Shown: positions 23,234 to 28,902 of the stretch, one piece after another
Layout: each line of letters starts with the position of its first letter
Numbering within the stretch: the stretch's first letter is position 1
Assembly: GCA_964609625.1 (NCBI GenBank)
Contig: CAZSRS010000046.1
Location: forward strand, 1-28,902
DNA from: G963674665 sp964609625
GTDB lineage: Bacteria > Desulfobacterota > Desulfovibrionia > Desulfovibrionales > Desulfovibrionaceae
DNA: 28,902 nucleotides
Direction of reading: 5' to 3'
Position numbers and translations under genes: made by a program
The notes under the pieces: generated by a model
Seen by the model: only the letters and a program-made list of their open reading frames with translations
Told to the model about the DNA's origin: nothing
Database searches by the model: none

Positions 23234-24892
23234 TCAGGCCCCGGCGGCCCGGAAGGCACGGCTGACAATGGCCTTGGCTTCCTCCTGGAGCTGCTTGAGG
23301 TGCGCGCGGTCCCGGAAGCTTTCGGTGTAGATCTTGTACACGTCCTCCGTGCCAGAGGGGCGCGCCGCGAACCAACCGTTCTCGGTGCGGACTTTCAGTC
23401 CGCCGATGGGGGCGTTGTTGCCCGGCGCCCTGGTCAAGATCTGGGTGATGGGCTCGCCGGCCAGGGTCTTCTCGGTGATCATCTCCGGTGTCAGGGTGGC
23501 GAAGGCGGCCTTTTGCGCCGGGGAGGCCGGCGCCTCCAGCCGCTCATAAATGGACTCGCCGAAACGGGCCTCCAACTCGTGGTAGAGCTGTGCCGGGTCC
23601 TTGCCCGTCCTGACGGTGATCTCCGCCGCCAAGATATCCATGATGATGCCGTCCTTGTCCGTGGTCCAGACCGAGCCGTTTTTACGCAGGAAAGAGGCCC
23701 CCGCGCTCTCCTCGCCGCCGAAGCCGCAGGCCCCGGTCAACAGACCGCTGACGAACCACTTGAAGCCCACCGGCACCTCCGAGAGCGTGCGGTTGAGGTC
23801 CCTGGCCACGCGGTCCAACATGGCACTGGTCACCAGGGTCTTGCCCACGGCGGCGGAAGCGGGCCAGCCCGGCCTGTTCTGGAACAGGTACCATACGGCC
23901 ACGGCCAAATAGTGATTGGGATTCATCAGCCCCTGGCGGGTAACGATGCCGTGCCGGTCGTAGTCCGGGTCGTTGCCGAAGGCGATGTCGTACTTGTCCT
24001 TGAGGTGCAGCAACCCGGACATGGCCCAGGGAGAGGAGCAATCCATGCGGATCTTGCCGTCCTTGTCCAAGGGGATGAAGGAAAAGGTGGGGTCCACACG
24101 GGTGTTCACCAACTCCAGATCCAGGCTGTAGCGCTCGGCAATGGGCATCCAGTACTCGATGCCGGAACCGCCCATGGGATCAACACCGATGTGCAGCCCG
24201 CCCCCCCTGATCAACGGCATGTCCAGCACCTCGCTCAGGTCCTCCACATAAGGGGCGATATAGTCCCTCTGGTGCGTGGTGGGCGCGGCCAGGGCCCTGG
24301 TCAAGGGAATGCGCTTCACGCCCTTGTTGTTCCTGGCCAGCAGTTCATTGGCGCGGGCCTGTACGGCCTTGGTCTCCTCGGAGCCTGCCGGTCCACCATG
24401 CGGTGGATTGTACTTGAAACCGCCGTTGTCCGGGGGATTGTGCGAAGGTGTGATCACGATGCCGTCTGCACGGCCCTGATCATCCGGTAAGCGGCCGCGG
24501 TTGTGCACCAGAATGGCGTGGGAGATCACAGGGGTGGGGGTGTAGCCCCCTCCCTGCTGCATGAAACACTCCACCTCGTTGGCGGCCAGCACCTCCACGG
24601 CCGTGGCCAGGGCGGCCTCGGACAGGGCGTGGGTGTCGATGCCCAGGAACAGGGGGCCCCTGATCTTCCGCGCTGCCCGATACTCGCATACGGCTTGGGT
24701 GATGGCCAGGATGTGCGCCTCGTTGAAGCTGCGTCGCAGGGATGAGCCCCTGTGGCCCGAGGTGCCGAAACTCACGGCCTGGGCAGGATCCGCAGGGTCG
24801 GGCTGTTGCGTGAAATACGCCGTCATCAGCCGCGGGATGTTTGCCAGCATGGCATGGGGCGCCGGTTTCCCGGCCAGAGGATGTAGTGACAT
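23234..24892 (-). CDS. pgm: Phosphoglucomutase, alpha-D-glucose-phosphate specific
   Basis: This is a 552-residue phosphohexomutase that interconverts glucose 1-phosphate and glucose 6-phosphate for glycogen and cell-surface sugar synthesis. The catalytic phosphoserine is Ser150 in GIVITPSHNPPDNGG. The Mg2+ loop is FGNDPDYDRHG, the sugar-binding loop is GFGGEESAGASFL, and the phosphate-binding loop near the C-terminus is ARPSGTEDVYKIY. N-terminal SFGTSGHRG is also typical. The length matches the E. coli Pgm type rather than the shorter ManB/GlmM types. The ATG at 24892 is preceded by AGGAG at 5 bases. It lies 76 bases after the J-domain gene and 23 bases before the amidohydrolase. Confidence 0.95.
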   Translation of the reverse strand: MSLHPLAGKPAPHAMLANIPRLMTAYFTQQPDPADPAQAVSFGTSGHRGSSLRRSFNEAHILAITQAVCEYRAARKIRGPLFLGIDTHALSEAALATAVEVLAANEVECFMQQGGGYTPTPVISHAILVHNRGRLPDDQGRADGIVITPSHNPPDNGGFKYNPPHGGPAGSEETKAVQARANELLARNNKGVKRIPLTRALAAPTTHQRDYIAPYVEDLSEVLDMPLIRGGGLHIGVDPMGGSGIEYWMPIAERYSLDLELVNTRVDPTFSFIPLDKDGKIRMDCSSPWAMSGLLHLKDKYDIAFGNDPDYDRHGIVTRQGLMNPNHYLAVAVWYLFQNRPGWPASAAVGKTLVTSAMLDRVARDLNRTLSEVPVGFKWFVSGLLTGACGFGGEESAGASFLRKNGSVWTTDKDGIIMDILAAEITVRTGKDPAQLYHELEARFGESIYERLEAPASPAQKAAFATLTPEMITEKTLAGEPITQILTRAPGNNAPIGGLKVRTENGWFAARPSGTEDVYKIYTESFRDRAHLKQLQEEAKAIVSRAFRAAGA

Positions 24893-24968
24893 GAATACTC
24901 CTGGGACAATGTTGGCGTCAGTGTCGTTCCCGGAACTTACTCACCCGCGACGCTCTCTCGGACAACTC

Positions 24969-25349
24969 TCAACAGGGCCAGATCGATGTGGCCGTCACGT
25001 CGTAGAACTGCTCCCGAAGCCATTGTTCATAGGTGGGCACATTGTCCAGGGGCGAAACAGGGGCGTCCGCCAGGACCCGCACCAGGGCCTCGTCCTCCAG
25101 CAGCAAGACCTTGTGCCCCGTGGACTTGCCCGAAAGCAGGGCATAGGCTTCGTTGAGCAGCGCCGCGACGTCGTGGGCCTGGGGATTCCCTGGATTCCGG
25201 TCGGGATGATGCTTGAGCATCCGGCAATGATACCTGTAGTGTAGTTCCCTTTTGTCTGGCAAGGGGGGTGGTTTTCCCTGCGGGCAGGTGAATCCCAGCA
25301 CGACAAGCGCCCGTACACGCAGGGCTGTCTCACGCGATATGTAGTCCAT
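24969..25349 (-). CDS. Small J-domain (DnaJ-like) protein
   Basis: This is a 126-residue protein with a J-domain as its central feature. The HPD signature stands in MLKHHPDRNPGNPQ (around residue 48), preceded by a basic helix II (RELHYRYHCR) and followed by helix III (DVAALLNEAYALLSG). J-domains stimulate the ATPase of Hsp70 (DnaK). There is no G/F-rich or zinc-finger region, so this is a class III type whose other parts define its job. The first 30 residues and the last 45 (VLLLEDEALVRVL, NVPTYEQWLREQFYDV) match nothing I know. No good ribosome binding site precedes the ATG. The downstream neighbours are pgm and an amidohydrolase, giving no clear functional link. Confidence 0.8.
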   Translation of the reverse strand: MDYISRETALRVRALVVLGFTCPQGKPPPLPDKRELHYRYHCRMLKHHPDRNPGNPQAHDVAALLNEAYALLSGKSTGHKVLLLEDEALVRVLADAPVSPLDNVPTYEQWLREQFYDVTATSIWPC

Positions 25350-25882
25350 GATTCCCGCGCCTGTGTTGACAATCGATTACCAAGCCCACGACAACCGGCT
25401 CCACTGCCTCCAACTCGCATCAACGAGAAATCGTTGCGGCATCCACTCCCCATCTCCTACACCAGAAGAGCCGGCACTGCCAAGAGTGTGTGTTGTTCTC
25501 CGTCCTCTTTCATTTCTGATTTCCCTGTAAATGAATTCCCGGCTTCCGGTCCGCCGGTAACCGTATGGGCGAATCCGTCCAGTCGCTGACACTGTCAGGT
25601 CTTATCCGGGAATGAATGATTACATGCAATGCGTCTATCGTTATTTCCGGCATGGTTTCTTGGATTTTTCTGGTTACGAACGTATCCTTACGGGAACACA
25701 GGATATAGTTTTTCTTTACATCTTGGTTTGCATATGTGATTGTTCACCTCTGCTATGCTTATTGAATGGGCGGCCAACGGGACAGCATGTCCCACGCATA
25801 GGAACACTGCACCAAAGCGAACCGACAGAAATCCCAGACCGACGGATCACAATCCTCTGTCACGTATAAACAGCATGTTGCC
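25350..25882. other. 533-base intergenic region, AT-rich towards the right
   Basis: No gene is supported. The left half is of normal GC content; the right half (about 25600-25760) is AT-rich. On the + strand TGCTATGCT at 25751-25759 is an extended -10-like element about 120 bases before the response regulator, with no good -35. TATAAA at 25865-25870, a few bases before the ATG at 25883, is another possible -10 for a nearly leaderless transcript. Short open frames here (such as 25377-25592 minus) have no recognisable domain. Confidence 0.5.
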
Positions 25883-26353
25883 ATGAAACGTATTCTCATC
25901 GTTGACGACGAGGAAAGCATCCGCTTCACCTTTTCCGCTTTTCTCCAGGCCGCGGGCTTCGAAACCGTCCAGGCCGTGGACAGCTTCCAGGGCTTGCGCC
26001 AATGCGTGGAGCGATGCTGCGACCTCGCCGTGGTGGACATCATCCTGCCACGCAGCTCGGGATTCAGTTTGCTCGACAACCTCCGCCGCAAGGGGCTCAC
26101 CATACCGGTGATATTGATCACGGGTCGGCCCAACCGGCAGAGCCTGGAGCGCGCCGCTGCCTGCGGTGCCGCGGACTATCTCATCAAGCCGGTGCGCAAG
26201 GACCAGCTCATCACCTCTGTTCACCAAGCCCTGAACGCAGGTATACTGCGCAACGATACCGGGGCATGCCAAACCAGCGTCACACACAATCCCGTCCCTG
26301 AGATTTCCCCGGCCATGCAGCAGCTGTTGCACATCGCCAAGCTGCGCTCCTGA
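25883..26353 (+). CDS. Single-domain response regulator
   Basis: This is a 156-residue protein dominated by a receiver domain (residues 3-118). The acidic pair is Asp8-Asp9 (ILIVDDEES), the phosphoacceptor is Asp52 (LAVVDIILP), Thr is in ILITGRP and Lys is in DYLIKPVRKDQL. No output domain follows. The short tail ends in PEISPAMQQLLHIAKLRS, which resembles the first residues of the AAA+ domain of NtrC-type activators (SPAMQ-x-L), so this may be a truncated sigma-54 activator. Alternatively it is a genuine CheY-like output-less regulator. No ribosome binding site is evident. It has no cognate kinase gene beside it; the CheA in this window lies about 12 kb away. Confidence 0.85.
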   Translation: MKRILIVDDEESIRFTFSAFLQAAGFETVQAVDSFQGLRQCVERCCDLAVVDIILPRSSGFSLLDNLRRKGLTIPVILITGRPNRQSLERAAACGAADYLIKPVRKDQLITSVHQALNAGILRNDTGACQTSVTHNPVPEISPAMQQLLHIAKLRS

Positions 26354-26454
26354 CACTGTTTCTGCAATAGTATATACCACCGGAAGGCTTCTCCCGGGCA
26401 TCGGTGTATCTGGCGTGTCGTTAGATAATCCACCTGGAAGCACTGGAACGGGGC

Positions 26455-26565
26455 GCGACGGATTATGAGCTCAGATTTGATGGTCTCGGCCTCGAGTTCC
26501 GCAAGCCGCTTGTCCAGATGGTCACGTGTCGCCAGTGCCTGGACCATGGAGTCCTTATTGTTTTT
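26455..26565 (-). pseudogene. Possible remnant of a DUF1640-like coiled-coil protein
   Basis: On the minus strand a stretch of about 35 codons with biased codon use reads NNKDSMVQALATRDHLDK and then RLAELEAETIKSELIIRR. This pattern (LATRDHLDKRLAELE) is like the heptad region of small DUF1640-type coiled-coil proteins found in many bacteria. The residues before and after it do not fit that family, and the usual C-terminal membrane segment is missing. The frame itself is open from 26685 to 26221. This is recognition by eye of a short stretch, so confidence is low. Confidence 0.3.
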
Positions 26566-26748
26566 TGTGCCAAGGTCGCGACGATGCCAACCTGCTGTTT
26601 CTGTTCGAAAAAATATGCGGCGTACGAAAACGCTCACCCGCACCGCACCGTACTTTTCACCACAACAACTGCATCCTCTCTCCATCCTTCTCTAAGAGTC
26701 AGGAATGCAACTGCATTTTTCATTTTGTTAGAAACCTCTTCCTCGCCC

Positions 26749-26778
26749 TTTACAGTGGCCCTGACAAGGGTCTATAGT
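26749..26778 (+). promoter_or_regulatory. Sigma-70-type promoter of the cyclopropane synthase gene
   Basis: TTTACA (26749-26754) and TATAGT (26773-26778) are separated by 18 bases, each one mismatch from consensus. Transcription would start near 26785, about 90 bases before the ATG. This is the best promoter match I noticed in the window. Confidence 0.6.
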
Positions 26779-26874
26779 CCATCAACGCTCGGAATACCCT
26801 CTGGGGCTTTCCGAAAAGAGGTGTCACAACCCAACGGAAAAGCTCCGGCAAGACACGTGCATGTTGGAGGTTCC

Positions 26875-27999
26875 ATGAAACGGGCAAAGGAGATCATTGG
26901 CAGAATACTCGAGGAAGCCGGCATTCAAATCAACGGGAAAAGCTCCTGGGATATTCAGGTGCACGACGAGCGCCTCTACCCGCGGGTGGCTGCCGGCAAG
27001 AACCTGGGCCTGGGCGAGGCCTACATGGACGGCTGGTGGGACTGCGAGCGCATCGACGAATGCATCGCCAGGCTCCTGGGCTCCCAGGCCGAAAACCGGG
27101 TCATCGGCAGTCTCAAACTCCGGCTCAAGGCCCTGGCCGCCGTGTTCTGCAACCTCCAGACCGTGGCGCGTTGCCGCATCGTGGCGAATAAACACTACGA
27201 CCTGGGCAACGACCTTTTCGGTGCCTTTCTCGACTCTCACCGTCAATACAGTTGCGCCTATTTCAAGGATACCGACGAACTGGAACAGGCGCAACGCAAC
27301 AAGCTCGAACTGATCTGCAACAAACTGGAACTCGCCCCCGGCGAAAGACTCCTGGACATCGGCTGCGGCTGGGGCGGTCTGGTGGACTACGCCGCGCGCA
27401 CCTACGGCTGCCAGGCCGTGGGTGTGAACATTTCCAGGGAGCAAATCGCCTTTGCACGCGCTCATTGTGACGGCCAGGCCGTGGAGATCCGCGAGTGCGA
27501 CTACCGCGAACTGCCCCGCCCTGGGGAACGCTTCGACAAGGTAGTCTCCGTGGGCATGTTCGAGCACGTCGGCCCCCGCAACCACGAGGCCTTCATGGAG
27601 ACCGTGGCCCGCTGCCTGGACCACGGGGGCGTCTTCCTCCTGCACACCATCGGCTCCAACCAGAGCCGCGAGGACTGTGACCCCTGGATCAGCAAGTACA
27701 TCTTTCCCAACGGCTGCCTGCCTTCCATCGCCCAGATCGCTAAAAGCAGCGAGGGCCGTTTCGTCATGGAGGATTGGCACAACCTCGGCCCGCATTACGA
27801 TCGCACGCTGATGTGCTGGCTGGAGAACTTCCGCAAGGCCTGGCCCAGCCTGCGTGACAAGTACGGGGAGCGTTTCCGGCGCATGTGGGAGTATTACCTG
27901 CAATCCTGCGCCGGCGCCTTCCGCTCCAGAAGCATCCAGCTCTGGCAGATCGTCTTCACCCCGGAAGGCCGGAAGCAGCCTTGTTGCAGACTGGGCTGA
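26875..27999 (+). CDS. cfa: Cyclopropane-fatty-acyl-phospholipid synthase
   Basis: This is a 374-residue SAM-dependent enzyme that adds a methylene bridge across cis double bonds of membrane phospholipid acyl chains. The ATG at 26875 follows TTGGAGG by 4 bases. The N-terminal part (about 1-120) has LGEAYMDGWWDCERIDECI, matching the substrate-binding domain. The SAM-binding motif LLDIGCGWGGLVDYAA contains Asp161, followed by VGVNISREQIAFA and SVGMFEHVGPRNHEAF. LLHTIG and HYDRTLMCW contain the His and Tyr that coordinate bicarbonate in E. coli Cfa. Length is close to E. coli Cfa (382). It is a single gene with its own promoter, consistent with stress or stationary-phase control as in other bacteria, though nothing here shows that. 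Confidence 0.94.
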   Translation: MKRAKEIIGRILEEAGIQINGKSSWDIQVHDERLYPRVAAGKNLGLGEAYMDGWWDCERIDECIARLLGSQAENRVIGSLKLRLKALAAVFCNLQTVARCRIVANKHYDLGNDLFGAFLDSHRQYSCAYFKDTDELEQAQRNKLELICNKLELAPGERLLDIGCGWGGLVDYAARTYGCQAVGVNISREQIAFARAHCDGQAVEIRECDYRELPRPGERFDKVVSVGMFEHVGPRNHEAFMETVARCLDHGGVFLLHTIGSNQSREDCDPWISKYIFPNGCLPSIAQIAKSSEGRFVMEDWHNLGPHYDRTLMCWLENFRKAWPSLRDKYGERFRRMWEYYLQSCAGAFRSRSIQLWQIVFTPEGRKQPCCRLG

Positions 28000-28044
28000 G
28001 GCAAGGGCACCCGCCCCGACTCCATGGGCCGGGCTCTATTCGGG

Positions 28045-28141
28045 AACGCCCTTCAGGGGCTTTCGGGAAAGCCATTCAGACATGCCCGACGGTGGTTGGG
28101 CGGCTCGCGAGCCGCCCCTACGGCGCTCTCCAAAGGGCGTT
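28045..28141. repeat. Palindromic intergenic element with 9-bp inverted ends
   Basis: Three nested symmetries lie between the convergent cfa and ychF genes. The 9-bp inverted ends AACGCCCTT (28045-28053) and AAGGGCGTT (28133-28141) flank the element. Within it are a 7-bp hairpin GGCTTTC/GAAAGCC (28058-28073) and a perfect 20-base palindrome GGGCGGCTCGCGAGCCGCCC (28098-28117). No target-site duplication or coding frame is visible. It looks like a dispersed palindromic repeat or small non-autonomous element; it may also limit read-through between the converging genes. Confidence 0.5.
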
Positions 28142-28256
28142 GCACAATGCGGCGGTGGCGGGCTGCGTTCGAGGAACAACACACATCATCCGGCCCAGCC
28201 CCATACCCAACGCCGGAGGGGCGAGGCCGATTACAGCCCAGGGCAACGCCCGGGTC

Positions 28257-28902
28257 TCAGACGTTGAATCGGAATTCGATGATGTCCCCGTCCTGAACCC
28301 TGTACTCCTTGCCCTCCAGTCGGAACAAGCCGAGTTCCTTGGCCTTCTTGAAGGTCCCGGACTTGAGGAAGTCGTCGTAGCCGATGACCTCGGCCCGGAT
28401 GAACCCCTTTTGGATGTCGGAATGGATGACTCCGGCCGCCTCGGGCGCCGTAGCTCCTTGCCGCACCGCCCAGGAGCGGACTTCCTTGTCCCCGGCCGTG
28501 AGAAAGGAGATCAGTCCCAGCAGGCCGTAGGTCTTCTTGATCACGCGCTCCAAGGCCGAGTCCTCGATGCCCAGGTCCTGCATGAACGCCGCGCGTTCCT
28601 CGGGGTCGGCCAGCTCCGCCAGCTCGCGTTCCAGCCGGGCCGATACCGCGATATGCGCCTCGCCCCCGCCGTCCAGCACATCCTCGGGCAGGGTCGTGCC
28701 CTCACCTTCGGGCAGGTTCCAGGCCCAGAGCACGGGCTTGGCCGAGAGAAAGCGGAAACCCCGCAGGTCTTGGGAATTGACCAGCTCCGGGTCCGAGCGC
28801 AGAGGACGTTCGGACTCCAGCACGGCCATAGCGCGCTCCAGCCCGGCTTCCTCCTTGGGGTCCACCAGGTCCTTGTTCTTGCGCTTGTCCTGGGCCAGGC
28901 GC
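28257..28902 (-). CDS. ychF: Redox-regulated ATPase/GTPase YchF, C-terminal part
   Basis: This is the last 214 or so residues of YchF (OLA1 family), a ribosome-associated nucleotide hydrolase of the Obg-like group. The frame is open to the right edge, so the start and the G-domain motifs lie beyond the window. What is visible is the end of the helical coiled region (AMAVLESERPLRS), the strand LSAKPVLWAWNLPEGE, and the TGS domain with GLISFLTAGDKEVRSW, AAGVIHSDIQKGFIRAEV and the terminal VQDGDIIEFRFNV. These are strongly conserved in the family. It is convergent with cfa; a weak GC hairpin at about 28229-28251 may terminate it. Confidence 0.95.
   Translation of the reverse strand, partial: RLAQDKRKNKDLVDPKEEAGLERAMAVLESERPLRSDPELVNSQDLRGFRFLSAKPVLWAWNLPEGEGTTLPEDVLDGGGEAHIAVSARLERELAELADPEERAAFMQDLGIEDSALERVIKKTYGLLGLISFLTAGDKEVRSWAVRQGATAPEAAGVIHSDIQKGFIRAEVIGYDDFLKSGTFKKAKELGLFRLEGKEYRVQDGDIIEFRFNV

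Larger units (their letters stand above)
26354..26874. other. 521-base intergenic region with gene remnant and cfa promoter
   Basis: This gap holds a short minus-strand coding remnant (about 26455-26565) and, further right, an AT-rich tract ending in a good promoter (26749-26778). I found no terminator for the response regulator gene. The long open frame leading into the cfa gene from 26518 has no supported start and its composition is unlike a gene. Confidence 0.55.

Noticed and set aside
25350..25882. tRNA genes or a phage attachment site in the gap
   Set aside because: No cloverleaf with conserved T-loop GTTCGA-type sequence and no integrase gene nearby.

Overview
The window is GC-rich bacterial chromosome with tightly packed genes on both strands. 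Its content fits a sulfate-reducing deltaproteobacterium of the Desulfovibrio type: a small ferredoxin with one recognisable [4Fe-4S] site, a cysteine-rich vWA/OmpA envelope protein, a P-protein split glycine cleavage system, a FecR-domain periplasmic protein and a CheA/partner-switching cluster. That placement is inferred from gene content only; no rRNA or other marker is present.

Left part (1-11052, mostly + strand). The window opens inside gcvPB, which overlaps lpdA, the end of a glycine-cleavage operon. After a 393-base gap with a candidate promoter and a structured leader come a secreted vWA/OmpA protein with a strong terminator and a proline-rich lipoprotein. A ferredoxin gene on the minus strand is divergent from an AI-2E-family permease, which is followed closely by an MFS transporter, a small Sm-like protein and a large fused radical SAM protein (TIGR03960 plus TIGR03936/DUF2344).

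Centre (16656 down to 11104, minus strand). Four close-packed genes form the most interesting unit. They encode a response regulator fused to a PP2C phosphatase (RsbU-like), a GHKL anti-sigma-type ATPase joined in one reading frame to a STAS domain, an Hpt protein ending in a STAS domain, and a full CheA kinase. No receptor, CheW, CheY, CheR or CheB is next to them. The layout suggests that phosphorelay signalling (Hpt, CheA, REC) is wired into a partner-switching module (PP2C, ATPase, STAS). The Hpt-STAS protein and CheA also appear to share a middle domain.

Right part. A divergent + strand gene encodes a long secreted M16 peptidase. It is followed by a minus-strand pair (FecR-domain protein and a small secreted protein), a 583-base stretch between genes that includes AT-richer sequence, and an unrecognised secreted protein whose 3' end overlaps a convergent amidohydrolase gene. 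The amidohydrolase, phosphoglucomutase and a small J-domain protein form a minus-strand group. Then come a REC-only regulator with a possible truncated sigma-54-activator tail, a probable gene remnant, a cyclopropane-fatty-acid synthase gene with a good sigma-70-type promoter, an intergenic palindromic element, and the 3' part of ychF running off the right edge.

I saw no tRNA, rRNA, CRISPR array, intact insertion sequence or prophage. Protein families were recognised by eye from motifs; no database search was run.
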